Shown: positions 1-8,101 of the stretch, piece after piece | How positions within the stretch are numbered: position 1 is the first letter of the stretch | How the letters are laid out: each line of letters starts with the position of its first letter | DNA from: CAZGVW01 sp964529265 | Lineage (GTDB): Bacteria > Planctomycetota > Phycisphaerae > Phycisphaerales > UBA1924 | NCBI GenBank assembly: GCA_964529265.1 | Contig: CAZGVW010000003.1 | Span: 1 to 55,170, forward strand | Length of the DNA stretch: 55,170 nucleotides | Direction: 5' to 3' | Notes under the pieces: model-generated | Databases searched by the model: none | Seen by the model: the letters and a program-made list of their open reading frames with translations, nothing else | Told to the model about the DNA's origin: nothing | Position numbers and translations under genes: made by a program

Positions 1-2389
1 CAACGGTGATCTTGCGCGACAGGTCGCCACGCGCGACGGCCGTGGTCACTTCCGCGATGTTGCGCACCTGGCCCGTGAGGTTGCGCGCCATCGAGTTCAC
101 GTTGTCGGTCAGGTCCTTCCACGTGCCCGCCACCCCCGGCACCTGGGCCTGACCGCCCAGTTTCCCTTCGGTGCCCACCTCGCGGGCGACGCGCGTCACT
201 TCCGAGGCGAAGCCGTTTAATTGATCCACCATCGTGTTGATGGTGTTCTTGAGTTCGAGGATCTCGCCCTGAACATTGACCGTGATCTTGCGCGACAGGT
301 CGCCTCCGGCCACGGCCGTGGTCACTTCGGCGATGTTGCGCACCTGGCCGGTCAGGTTGCGCGCCATCGAGTTCACGCTGTCCGTGAGGCCCTTCCACGT
401 TCCCGCCACGCCCGGCACCTGGGCCTGGCCGCCCAGTTTTCCCTCGGTGCCCACTTCGCGGGCGACACGGGTGACTTCCGACGCGAAGGCGTTCAGCTGG
501 TCCACCATCGTGTTGATGGTGTTCTTGAGTTCGAGGATTTCGCCCTTCACGTCCACGGTGATCTTGCGCGAGAGGTCGCCGCGGGCGACGGCGGTGGCGA
601 CCTCGGCAATGTTGCGCACCTGGCCGGTCAGGTTGCGGGCCATCGAGTTGACGTTGTCGGTCAGATCCTTCCAGGTGCCTCCGACGCCGCGCACCTCGGC
701 CTGTCCGCCGAGTTTTCCTTCCGTGCCCACTTCGCGGGCCACGCGCGTCACTTCGGAGGCGAAGGCGTTCAGCTGATCCACCATCGTGTTGATGGTGTTC
801 TTGAGTTCGAGGATCTCGCCCTTCACGTCCACGGTGATCTTGCGCGACAGGTCGCCGCGGGCAACGGCCGTGGTGACTTCCGCGATGTTGCGCACCTGAC
901 CCGTGAGGTTGCGCGCCATCGAGTTCACGTTGTCGGTCAGATCCTTCCATGTGCCTGCGACGCCGCGCACCTCGGCCTGACCGCCCAGTTTTCCTTCCGT
1001 GCCCACTTCGCGGGCCACGCGGGTCACTTCCGACGCAAATGCGTTCAGCTGATCGACCATCGTGTTGATGGTCTCTTTCAGCAGGAGGATCTCGCCGCTC
1101 ACGTTCACGGTGATCTTCTTCGAGAGGTCGCCGCCGGCGATGGCCGTGGCCACATCGGCGATGTTGCGCACCTGCGACGTGAGGTTTCCGGCCATGGAGT
1201 TCACGTTGTCCGTGAGATCCTTCCAGATGCCGGCCACCTCGGGCACCTGGGCCTGACCGCCCAGTTTTCCTTCGGTGCCCACTTCGCGGGCCACGCGCGT
1301 CACTTCGGAGGCGAACGCGTTCAGCTGGTCCACCATCGTGTTGATGGTGTTTTTCAACTCCAGGATCTCGCCCTTCACATCCACGGTGATCTTGCGCGAC
1401 AGGTCGCCGCGGGCGACGGCCGTGGTCACTTCCGCGATGTTGCGCACCTGCGAGGTGAGGTTGCCCGCCATGGCGTTGACGCTGTCGGTCAGATCCTTCC
1501 ACGTTCCGGCGACGCCCGGCACCACGGCCTGGCCGCCCAATTTGCCGTCCGTCCCCACCTCGCGCGCCACGCGCGTGACTTCGGACGCGAACGACCGCAG
1601 CTGGTCCACCATCGTGTTGATGGTCTCCTTGAGCTGCAGGATCTCGCCCTTGACGTCCACGGTGATCTTGCGGGACAGGTCTCCGCTGGCCACGGCGACC
1701 GTCACGTCGGCGATGTTCCGCACCTGCGCCGTGAGGTTGCTCGCCATCGAGTTGACGCTGTCCGTCAGATCCTTCCAGACGCCGCTGACGCCGCTGATCT
1801 TGGCCTGGCCGCCCAGCTTGCCGTCGGAGCCGACTTCGCGCGCCACGCGCGTCACTTCCGACGTGAAGACGGCCAGCTGCTCGATCATCGTGTTCACGAT
1901 CGTCGCCGAACGGAGGAACTCGCCCGCGAGCGGGCGGCCTTCGACATCCAGCCGCACGGTGCGGAGCAGGTCGCCCTGGGCCACCGCCGCGATGGACCGC
2001 GACATTTCCGTGGTCGGCCACAGCAGGTCGTCGATCAGCGCGTTGACGGATCGCTCCATTCCGATCCAGGCGCCCTCGCCCCCGAACCGGGCCCGCTGCT
2101 TCGTCTTGCCGCGGCGGCCGACGACCTCGCCGACCCGCTCCAGCTCCTCCGCCATCAGGGCGTTGGCCGTGACAATCGAGTTGAACGCGTCTGCGATCTT
2201 CCCCGTGAGTCCGGTCCAGTCATCCGGGAGCCGGACTGAGAAATCGCCGGCCTCTACCGCCTTGAGCGCTCGGAGCAGCGCTCTCAGCTCGGCATGGCCG
2301 GCAAGAGCCGCGGATTCCGGTGGCGCCGACGCCCCATCCGCGGCCGGCGGGCTCACCGCGTCCAACTGCACGATCTCCCGGCGCGGCAT
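1..2389 (-). CDS. multi-HAMP sensor histidine kinase, N-terminal part (3' end outside window)
   Basis: Reading the minus strand from the ATG at 2389 gives MPRREIVQLD, followed by about 796 codons without a stop to the window edge. After about 60 residues with no membrane segment the protein becomes tandem HAMP units. Each unit is 92 residues and carries the core INTMVDQLNAFASEVTRVAR, then VGTEGKLGGQA, W-KDLTD-VNSMA-NLT-QVRNIA and GDLSRKITV. Seven units are visible in exact 276-nt register. Poly-HAMP arrays of this period are known from group III hybrid histidine kinases (the Nik1/Os-1 type) and their bacterial relatives, where HisKA, HATPase and receiver domains follow; those would lie left of base 1, so the kinase call is inferred. 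The protein is probably cytosolic. A GAGG lies about 9 nt before the ATG. The receiver gene 116 nt upstream is probably co-transcribed. Confidence 0.85.
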   Translation of the reverse strand, partial: MPRREIVQLDAVSPPAADGASAPPESAALAGHAELRALLRALKAVEAGDFSVRLPDDWTGLTGKIADAFNSIVTANALMAEELERVGEVVGRRGKTKQRARFGGEGAWIGMERSVNALIDDLLWPTTEMSRSIAAVAQGDLLRTVRLDVEGRPLAGEFLRSATIVNTMIEQLAVFTSEVTRVAREVGSDGKLGGQAKISGVSGVWKDLTDSVNSMASNLTAQVRNIADVTVAVASGDLSRKITVDVKGEILQLKETINTMVDQLRSFASEVTRVAREVGTDGKLGGQAVVPGVAGTWKDLTDSVNAMAGNLTSQVRNIAEVTTAVARGDLSRKITVDVKGEILELKNTINTMVDQLNAFASEVTRVAREVGTEGKLGGQAQVPEVAGIWKDLTDNVNSMAGNLTSQVRNIADVATAIAGGDLSKKITVNVSGEILLLKETINTMVDQLNAFASEVTRVAREVGTEGKLGGQAEVRGVAGTWKDLTDNVNSMARNLTGQVRNIAEVTTAVARGDLSRKITVDVKGEILELKNTINTMVDQLNAFASEVTRVAREVGTEGKLGGQAEVRGVGGTWKDLTDNVNSMARNLTGQVRNIAEVATAVARGDLSRKITVDVKGEILELKNTINTMVDQLNAFASEVTRVAREVGTEGKLGGQAQVPGVAGTWKGLTDSVNSMARNLTGQVRNIAEVTTAVAGGDLSRKITVNVQGEILELKNTINTMVDQLNGFASEVTRVAREVGTEGKLGGQAQVPGVAGTWKDLTDNVNSMARNLTGQVRNIAEVTTAVARGDLSRKITV
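6..1937 (-). repeat. 276-bp coding tandem repeat (HAMP units)
   Basis: The string GTGATCTT, part of the codons for KITV, recurs at 6, 282, 558, 834, 1110, 1386 and 1662, an exact 276-bp period. Units are strongly conserved at the DNA level, especially the first four from the left, while the two rightmost units (N-terminal in the protein) diverge more. The array lies wholly inside the histidine kinase gene. It is a likely site of unequal recombination or gene conversion, and of short-read assembly collapse. Confidence 0.95.
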
Positions 2390-2505
2390 CGCTTGCCTCG
2401 CGGACTTCGTGGCTGCTTCAGGTCTCGCCAAGTTGCACGCTCCAGGCTGTCAATCGACAGCGGCAAGTCAGTCTCGGGCCCACTTCGACGGAGACGGACC
2501 TCCCC

Positions 2506-2910
2506 TCACACCAGGAAATCCCCGGGGAACACAACTTCGCCCAAGGCCACTCGCCGAACCGCAGCGAGGATGTCGGACGGACGCTCGATCTTGTCGACAA
2601 AGCCCCACGCCCCGGCGTCGATCGCCTTCTGCACCACCTCGCGGTCTGTATAGCCGCTGTAGACGATGACCCGGCAGTCGGGTCGCTCCGCCGCAAGCCG
2701 CGTCATCGCGTCAAAGGGATTGGGGCCGGGCATGGAGAGATCGAGGAGCACGATGTCCGCCAGCGTGCGGGCCGCGGTGGTCACGAGGTCATCCGCGCTT
2801 CCGAGCGCGCCGACGAACTCCAGATCTTCCTGTCCGCACAGCAGCTGCTCCCAGGCCTTCCTCAAGCGCAGCTCATCGTCCACGAAGAGAACTCTGGTCC
2901 GGGCGCGCAT
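2506..2910 (-). CDS. single-domain response regulator receiver protein
   Basis: A 134-residue protein consisting of little more than a receiver domain. It starts RTRVLFVDDE (acidic pair), has the phosphoacceptor Asp in IVLLDLSMPG, a Thr/Ser-equivalent region VIVYSGY, and the conserved Lys in FVDKIERP. No output domain follows, so it probably acts as a phosphate shuttle or by protein contact, like CheY or Spo0F. The ATG at 2910 is preferred over an upstream start because GGGGGAG sits just before it. It lies immediately upstream of the multi-HAMP kinase on the same strand and is a natural partner for it. The pairing is inferred from position only. Confidence 0.85.
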   Translation of the reverse strand: MRARTRVLFVDDELRLRKAWEQLLCGQEDLEFVGALGSADDLVTTAARTLADIVLLDLSMPGPNPFDAMTRLAAERPDCRVIVYSGYTDREVVQKAIDAGAWGFVDKIERPSDILAAVRRVALGEVVFPGDFLV

Positions 2911-3234
2911 TGGCTCCCCCTGGCTCGACCGGACGAAAGAACGCCGCTCGAGGTGGTCCCGTATGGGGCGTGCGACCCGCCTGCCCATGCCGCAAGAGTA
3001 TTGGTGGTTCGACCGAATTAAGCCAGTTAAAAAGCGCTCATTCGACGCTGGAGCGTTCGGTGCGTCGAAGAGCGCTTGGCGAGTTCACTGTCGCCTCCGC
3101 CGGAGGCGCTGCGCGGACGCGAGGCAGGAGGCTGGATCTCAGCGAGGGCGCGGTCAAGAGCCGCCGCACAGCGTTCAATCGGCCCTCCCCATTCCAACCG
3201 CGGTCAGCGCAGCGCCTCCACCGAAAGGGGCGTC
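2911..3234. other. intergenic region between receiver gene and exported-protein gene
   Basis: About 320 bases without a supportable gene. The left part should hold the promoter of the minus-strand receiver/kinase genes; the short AT-rich run at 3016-3033 is a candidate. The middle holds the strong hairpin with a T-run listed separately. The remainder (3080-3234) is GC-rich and shows nothing distinctive. Confidence 0.6.
3029..3077 (-). terminator. intrinsic terminator after the 3235-3963 gene
   Basis: On the minus strand, AGCGCTCTTCGACGC (3076-3062) pairs with GCGTCGAATGAGCGCT (3048-3033) with a single bulge. The loop is about 13 nt, and five T residues follow directly. This is a classic Rho-independent terminator about 160 nt beyond the stop of the exported-protein gene. 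It would insulate that gene from the receiver/kinase pair downstream on the same strand. Confidence 0.75.
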
Positions 3235-3963
3235 TTAGCGAACCAATCTGCGCCGCCGGGTGACGGCGATCAGGGCGAGGCCGCCTGTCAGGGCGGCGCC
3301 GTGCGGGAGGGGGATGATGATCCCGGGCCCGAAGATGTCGCCCGTGCCGACAAGAGCCGTATCGATGACGGCCATCGGGGCGAGTTCGTAGATTTTGGCC
3401 GTGGTTTCGAACCAGACCAGCGATGAGATATCGCCGGCCCCGAGGCCCGCACCAATCCCGGACGCCCGCCACTGGATCGTAGGGGCGTGCGTAATCGGAT
3501 CTCGCGCAAGAAAATATGGGTCGCCGTCCGTCCACTCGGGCATCGGGTCGCCCGTGCCGGACATCCCGCTGGCGTCTGCGCCGGCATCGGGCACACCGAT
3601 GCCCTCCCACCTTCCGCCAAGTGTGGCGCGGGCAATGGCGACTTCGTTGCTCAGATCGCCCTCGAATACGTACTGAAAGGCAAGACACTCGTTCGCTGGA
3701 TTTCGATAGACGGTCGTGACCACCGACCCTGGCAGGCCGCCGGTGATCATGGACACGAGCGTATCCACCACGTTCGCCGGCTCGAAATACCCCGGCAGGT
3801 CAATCGAGTACTTCGGCATGCCCTTCGACGCGGGATGCGTCTTGAAGGACGAATCCCCCGGCCCGAGGGGAGTTGTCCCCGCAAGGGCCGTTGAACCGAT
3901 CGCCGGAACCAACGCCAACACGAGCAGCCGTCCCCGGCGGTGCGGCGCTTTTCGCGTTCTCAT
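3235..3963 (-). CDS. exported protein with PEP-CTERM-like tail, function unknown
   Basis: A 242-residue protein beginning MRTRKAPHRRGRLLVLALVPAIGSTALA, a good Sec signal peptide. It ends IIPLPHGAALTGGLALIAVTRRRRLVR, that is a P-x-P motif, a hydrophobic helix and an arginine cluster. That arrangement resembles PEP-CTERM-type sorting tails, which are cleaved by an exosortase-like transpeptidase and lead to surface or matrix anchoring. The middle (about residues 30-210) is Gly/Asp/Thr-rich with no domain I recognise. It contains two cysteine-poor beta-type stretches and no evident catalytic motif. Followed by its own terminator, so probably monocistronic. Surface location is an inference from the tail. 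Confidence 0.7.
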   Translation of the reverse strand: MRTRKAPHRRGRLLVLALVPAIGSTALAGTTPLGPGDSSFKTHPASKGMPKYSIDLPGYFEPANVVDTLVSMITGGLPGSVVTTVYRNPANECLAFQYVFEGDLSNEVAIARATLGGRWEGIGVPDAGADASGMSGTGDPMPEWTDGDPYFLARDPITHAPTIQWRASGIGAGLGAGDISSLVWFETTAKIYELAPMAVIDTALVGTGDIFGPGIIIPLPHGAALTGGLALIAVTRRRRLVR

Positions 3964-4173
3964 CTCTTGACTCCTCTATTCGACCAGACCCGCGGCCGAT
4001 CCGCGCCGACGTTGGGCGGCCGGCCGCGCACTCATCCGATCGCAGCGAACCCCGGCCCCCTCTGCAGCATCGCGTCGATCAGATCCACGTTCCGCATTCT
4101 CCAGGCCACCCCTGAGCCGTTCGTGAATCCGGGCTGAATTCCCGCTCATTCCGAGCCCGTTCCGAAAACCGTT

Positions 4174-4329
4174 TCAGGAGTTGCTCGTGCGCCCTTCTTT
4201 GCGACGCTGCTTGTTCACGGTTCGGGCGGCGATCTCCTTTGAGCGCTTCTCGGAGCGACCTCGATTGCGCTCACCTTCCTTGATGTGCTCGTACTGCCGC
4301 TCATCCTTCTTTGACCATTTCTTTGGCAT
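4174..4329 (-). CDS. small basic protein of the 'plasmid stabilization protein' type
   Basis: A 51-residue, highly charged protein starting MPKKWSKKDERQYEHIKEGE and containing EIAARTVNKQRRKEGRT. The start at 4329 is fixed by AAGGAG six bases upstream; a longer in-frame extension to 4422 has no such site. Small proteins with the same W-x-K-x-ER-YEHIK and AARTVNK-RR-EGR signatures are widely annotated as plasmid stabilization proteins, but that name is not backed by a mechanism I can see. Many relatives carry an additional C-terminal Rho-N-like domain that is absent here. The gene is divergent from the Cys-rich small protein at 4558, sharing a 228-bp intergenic region. Confidence 0.75.
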   Translation of the reverse strand: MPKKWSKKDERQYEHIKEGERNRGRSEKRSKEIAARTVNKQRRKEGRTSNS

Positions 4330-4557
4330 GACGAACTCCTTGCGGGTGCGCCCAAGAGGCACAACCGCCGACACCATGGACGCCGCGCATGAGGGAGCAC
4401 TGGGTTCGACGTGAATCGTCACTCATGATCGCTGCGCCGCTGAACAACAAGGAAGACAACTCTGCGCCCGCGGCTTTCATGAGCGCCGATTCACGCGCTT
4501 TTCAGCGGAGCGGAGCCTCGGCGCCTTTATCGTGCGCCTACGAAAGGAGCCCTTGCC

Positions 4558-4785
4558 ATGTCCAGGTGCGAAACCTGCGGGAACGAATACCACAGCATGC
4601 TCACGATCAGGTACCGGGGACGGACCCACCTGTTCGACAGCTTTGAGTGCGCCATCCACAGACTTGCGCCGGCCTGCGGGCACTGCGGCTGCAGGATCAT
4701 CGGCCACGGCGTCGAGTCGGACGGCCAGACGTTCTGCTGCGATCACTGCGCCCAGGAAATCGCTTCAACGCGGGCGGCGGTCTGA
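4558..4785 (+). CDS. small Cys/His-rich putative zinc-binding protein (metallothionein-like)
   Basis: A 75-residue protein with ten cysteines in pairs: CETC near residue 4, FECAIH in the middle, CGHCGC around residues 40-45 and FCCDHC near residue 68, plus histidines. The spacing suggests one or two zinc ribbons or a small metal-thiolate cluster. Similar short proteins are sometimes annotated as prokaryotic metallothioneins. AAAGGAG lies 10 bases upstream of the ATG and fixes the start. The 3' end overlaps the convergent amidotransferase gene by 21 bases. A role in metal buffering or in a small DNA- or protein-binding finger cannot be told apart from sequence. Confidence 0.8.
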   Translation: MSRCETCGNEYHSMLTIRYRGRTHLFDSFECAIHRLAPACGHCGCRIIGHGVESDGQTFCCDHCAQEIASTRAAV

Positions 4786-5631
4786 CGCTTCATGTGCCTG
4801 AGGGGCCGCGTCCCCTGACGCCGAGCCCGCGCGCCCTGCCCTCTGAATGGCCGCGACCGATCGCTCGCTTGACCACGAAGGACGGCCGCGTTCGATGACC
4901 AGCAGCTCGCCGGGCTGCAGATCGTGCCACCCGGTCTTGCTGAGGGGATGGGTGGCCACCGCGCACATGTGCGCGCCTCCCTCTCCCCGCACGCTGATCT
5001 CGACGTCGGGGTCGTCGAGACTTCGGGGAGCGCCCGAGTAAAGCCTCGACATCCGCATCGTGAGAGACTTGAACCCGTTCGCGTCCCGATACGCGAACAA
5101 CCGGAGGCCATCTGTAAGGAGCAGATTCAGCTTCCCCAGACTGTTGAGCAAGCGAAGCTGATGTCCGAGCCATCTCCAGTCGCGTTCGTGATCCAGCCGG
5201 CCGCCGCGCCCTGCGACGCCTTCCGCGATGTGGCAGAACAATCGCTCCGAATCGGTGTCGCCGATGGGCCTGTACCGGCCGAGCCGGAGCGTCCTCGCAC
5301 GGAGCGTGCCATTGTGCGCGGCGCCATATGCCCTGCCCAGCACTTCACGTTCAAATGGGTGGGCGTTGGCCCGGCTTCCGGCGCGGCCCATGGTGGCGCG
5401 GCGCACGTGGGCCAGAAAGATGTCGGAGCGCACCCTCTCGTAACTCGCCAGGAACGCGGCGTGGCCGCTCGCGCTCCACGCCGATGCCTCCTTGACCAGC
5501 GCCAGCGACCCATCCACGAACCAGCCGATCCCCCAGGCGTCCGCATTGTCCTTGTCGCGTCGGGCGAACGCCCGCATCGTCACGTCCGCCGTAAACGGCG
5601 CCGACCCGCAGAGCCCGAGCAGTTCACACAT
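4765..5631 (-). CDS. class II glutamine amidotransferase (YafJ/EgtC-like)
   Basis: A 288-residue protein starting MCELLGLCG, so removal of Met exposes Cys2 as the N-terminal nucleophile of class II glutamine amidotransferases. Other family landmarks are DAWGIGWF, FLAHVRRATMG (oxyanion/glutamine site), HPFER and AAHNGTL. There is no synthase domain, so it is a stand-alone glutaminase-type enzyme like YafJ or EgtC. EgtC hydrolyses a gamma-glutamyl amide in ergothioneine synthesis. The gene's start overlaps the end of the upstream carboxylate-amine ligase gene by 8 bases, which implies translational coupling and a shared pathway involving gamma-glutamyl compounds. The substrate is not predictable. 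The C-terminal 30 residues are low-complexity and Arg/Ala-rich. Confidence 0.9.
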   Translation of the reverse strand: MCELLGLCGSAPFTADVTMRAFARRDKDNADAWGIGWFVDGSLALVKEASAWSASGHAAFLASYERVRSDIFLAHVRRATMGRAGSRANAHPFEREVLGRAYGAAHNGTLRARTLRLGRYRPIGDTDSERLFCHIAEGVAGRGGRLDHERDWRWLGHQLRLLNSLGKLNLLLTDGLRLFAYRDANGFKSLTMRMSRLYSGAPRSLDDPDVEISVRGEGGAHMCAVATHPLSKTGWHDLQPGELLVIERGRPSWSSERSVAAIQRAGRAGSASGDAAPQAHEASDRRPR

Positions 5632-6829
5632 GACCAGCGACTCTCTGATCCTGCGGCGGCCCCGGAGGTGAAGCCTTCACGCGCTCCACGTCCTGAGCAA
5701 GCCGCTGCACGGCGTCTTGCGCAAGCGACCGCCACTCCCCGGCCTCTCGGTACCTTCGACGCTGTCGCGCAGCCCCGCTTTCCTCAAGCGCGCCGGCCCT
5801 GAGCGCCGCCAGCAGCGGCGCATCCACCGCCTCAACGATCGGAGCATGGCGGTCGATCAGATCGACCAGGGCCTGCCGGAGCGGCCGCTTGCCGCCGCTC
5901 GGCCGGATGTACACCGCATCCAGCCCGTTCCGGGCCGCGAGCCATTTGTTCTCCGCGGCGAACCACTGCCGGCGCACATCCCCCTTCCGGGCCTCCGGGC
6001 GCTCCCCGAGCAGGCGTTGCGTCGAAACGACGAGTGCTCGCGCCAGTGCAGCAATGCCCGCGGCGGTCCCCAGGCGATCCGGGGCATCGCACACGCGGAA
6101 CTCGACCGTGCCGAAATCCGGCCGCGGACGGATGTCCCACTTCAACTCCTTGTGGGACTTCAGGAGCCCGCCCATCCGCATCGTCTCCAGGTACTCCCGG
6201 AGTTCCCGCCAGTTCTCGAAGTGGCCTGGCACCCCTGCGTGAGGCCCCAGCCCCGCGAGAATCGCGCGGGCCGAAGCGAACCCGGTGTCCACGCCCTGCC
6301 AGAACGGCGAGTTGACCGACAGGGCGAGGAGATGCGGAAGGTACTGAACGAGCATGTTGATGACGCCGACGGCTTCATCGCCGTCCCGAACGCCCACGTG
6401 CACGTGAAGCCCGAACGTGACCCGTTGCGACGTCATCCACGCCAGCCGCTGCTCGACGGCGATGTATCGCTCGTTGTCCGAGACCGAGTGCGCTGTCGGC
6501 CGGGCGAACGGGTGAGATCCCCACATCACGAGCTCGTACCCCAGCGACCGCGCGATGTTCCTCACGCGCAAGATTCGGGCTCGAAGGTCGTCCCGCACCT
6601 CCATCGCCGTCGTACAGACCGGTGTTCGCACTTCGATCATGGATTGCATGAGTTCGGCGGATACATGCTCAAGGCCGTCCTCGGCGCACGCCGCCAGAAT
6701 CCGCGGGGCGCCGGGCGCCAGTTCGCCGGTGTCCCGATCGATGATCGGCAGCTCGAGTTCGACTCCGATCGTCGGCTCCTCCGAGCCCGAAAAGACCAGC
6801 GTGTCGTTGCCGAGATCGTTCCCGCTCAT
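5624..6829 (-). CDS. glutamate-cysteine ligase family 2 protein (YbdK-type carboxylate-amine ligase)
   Basis: A 401-residue protein of usual family length. Landmarks are TIGVELELPIID near the N-terminus (the E-x-E metal/ATP site), VSAELMQSMIEVRTPVC, VMWGSHPFA, TFGLHVHVGV, SVNSPFWQG, and DIRPRPDFGTVEFRVCD near residue 260. These place it in the GCS2/YbdK family of ATP-dependent gamma-glutamyl or other carboxylate-amine ligases. The ATG at 6829 is chosen because GAGGAG precedes it by 6 bases; the open frame runs further upstream without a better start. It is upstream of and overlaps the class II amidotransferase gene. The acceptor amine (cysteine or another) cannot be fixed from sequence. Confidence 0.88.
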   Translation of the reverse strand: MSGNDLGNDTLVFSGSEEPTIGVELELPIIDRDTGELAPGAPRILAACAEDGLEHVSAELMQSMIEVRTPVCTTAMEVRDDLRARILRVRNIARSLGYELVMWGSHPFARPTAHSVSDNERYIAVEQRLAWMTSQRVTFGLHVHVGVRDGDEAVGVINMLVQYLPHLLALSVNSPFWQGVDTGFASARAILAGLGPHAGVPGHFENWRELREYLETMRMGGLLKSHKELKWDIRPRPDFGTVEFRVCDAPDRLGTAAGIAALARALVVSTQRLLGERPEARKGDVRRQWFAAENKWLAARNGLDAVYIRPSGGKRPLRQALVDLIDRHAPIVEAVDAPLLAALRAGALEESGAARQRRRYREAGEWRSLAQDAVQRLAQDVERVKASPPGPPQDQRVAGHV

Positions 6830-7668
6830 GGCGTCTCCTCGCCGTCCGACGAATGCACGCCGACCGCGCTGTCTGCGTGCTGCAGGCGCCAGATGTACGC
6901 GCCGGGCGGCGCAGACGCAGTGAATTCGCGATGAATTTGCCCTCAGCCGCGTCGAAACCCCACGTGAGCGCAGTTTCACGGCCCACTCATCCGTTGTTCA
7001 CCCCGGTCAGCCACGATGGCGCCCGCTTGGGCTGCTCCGCCAAAGCAGCCTCACTCTCACCCTCCCGGCTGTGCCGGGGGGTTTACGCAACGAGCGCCGC
7101 AGGAAGCCGGCGCTCCACCAGCAACCCGCCGCGGGGGCTCTTCGGAGGAAAGCCCCCGCGGCGGCGTTCCGCGTCCAACCAGTCCGCCCCGAGCGCGGAT
7201 CCGGTGCGAGGTCGGCTCATCCGCTGAACAACACCCCCCTTCGGTTGACCTCCTCGCCGGAGTGTTGAACAAACAGGCGAACTGGAAGCAGAGTTCCAAG
7301 GCCGGACCGGCGCCGGCACTGCGTATGCGCTGATTCGACGCGGCAGGCCGATGCATCGGCCCTTCGGATGGCTTGCCTCCCCATCCGCCTTCTTGCCCAC
7401 TCCCGGGACATGGGCTCACATGCGACGGTCACCGCGCGCAGAATCCAATCGGCCGCTCTGCCATGCGCCCGATCCGCATTGAACCATCACCGAACGCGAG
7501 ACTGCGCGCCATGTCACATCGTTCCATGAACTCGCACATGCTCCATCATGAGTCCGGTTTCACGGGAGGGTCACCGCGCATTCATCCGCGGCGAGAATGC
7601 TTCTCCAGTCGGCGCCCTGAACGTCAGGGCTCGCCGCCGAGTGGGCTGACATCCATCGAGGTGACACC
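6830..7668. other. long intergenic region with hairpin cluster
   Basis: About 840 bases between divergently transcribed genes without a coding frame I would defend. Positions 7030-7164 hold four consecutive perfect hairpins (listed separately). 7165-7480 is GC-rich with short imperfect palindromes such as GCCGGACCGGC near 7303. 7480-7660 has slightly lower GC and should contain the PRC-barrel gene promoter. Confidence 0.6.
7030..7164. repeat. four consecutive perfect hairpins
   Basis: Stem 1: GGCTGCT (7030-7036) with AGCAGCC (7044-7050). Stem 2: CCCGGC (7064-7069) with GCCGGG (7073-7078). Stem 3: GAGCGCCG (7092-7099) with CGGCGCTC (7108-7115). Stem 4: CCGCCGCGGGGGCT (7126-7139) with AGCCCCCGCGGCGG (7151-7164). 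All arms are perfect. No T-run follows, so simple intrinsic termination is unlikely. Candidate extragenic palindrome cluster or structured RNA. Confidence 0.6.
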
Positions 7669-8055
7669 ATGACAAGCAGATCAGGCACGCCCGTCCTCTC
7701 CGCCGGCACAATCACCGGCGATGAAGTCAAGAACCGCCAGGGCGAGTCCCTGGGCACAATCAAGGAGCTCATGATCGACACCGCGACGGGCCGTGTCGCA
7801 TACGCCGTCCTGGACTTCGGCGGCTTTCTCGGCATCGGCAACAAGCTCTTCGCCGTGCCGTGGAGCGCGCTCACGATCTCCCCGGAAGAGAAGTGCTTCA
7901 AGATGCAGATCGACCGACAGGTCCTCGAGAACGCCGAAGGGTTCGACAAGGACCATTGGCCGGACTTCGCCGACACGGCGTGGGCGGAGCGCATCCACAA
8001 TCACTACAACGCGCCTCCATACTGGCGGCGGGAGCGCGTCGGGCAAACCCTGTGA
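7669..8055 (+). CDS. PRC-barrel domain protein
   Basis: A 128-residue protein. Residues 12-85 form a PRC-barrel: VLSAGTITGDEVKNRQGESL, then G-IKELMIDTATGRVAYAVLDFGGFLGIGNKLFAVPWSAL, a match to the beta-barrel found in the photosynthetic reaction centre H subunit and in RimM. Stand-alone PRC-barrel proteins of this size are common in bacteria and are often linked with stress or envelope functions, but no biochemical role is established. GAGG lies about 8 nt before the ATG. No signal peptide, so cytosolic. The C-terminal 40 residues (WPDFADTAWAERIHNHY) are typical of this subgroup. It stands alone, convergent with the efflux operon. Confidence 0.85.
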   Translation: MTSRSGTPVLSAGTITGDEVKNRQGESLGTIKELMIDTATGRVAYAVLDFGGFLGIGNKLFAVPWSALTISPEEKCFKMQIDRQVLENAEGFDKDHWPDFADTAWAERIHNHYNAPPYWRRERVGQTL

Positions 8056-8101
8056 AGACGAGCCCAGCACGGCCGTCGCTCGTGATATCGGCAAGCCCGG
8101 A

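Noticed and set aside
1..1937. Regular DNA repeats that could be taken for a CRISPR or satellite array.
   Set aside because: The period is 276 bp with no spacers, in frame with the HAMP coding units.
221..2239. A 672-codon plus-strand open frame with HVHGDLARQVAAGDGRG-type repeats.
   Set aside because: It is the antisense shadow of the HAMP array; the repeats mirror the 276-bp units of the minus-strand kinase and the protein is His/Arg/Ala-rich without any recognisable fold.
4174..4329. The 'plasmid stabilization protein' type gene as evidence for a plasmid or addiction module.
   Set aside because: No toxin, partition or replication gene nearby; the family name is not mechanistic, and the surrounding genes look chromosomal.
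7092..7164. Hairpins as an intrinsic terminator.
   Set aside because: No T-run on either strand, and the region lies between divergent gene starts rather than after a gene.
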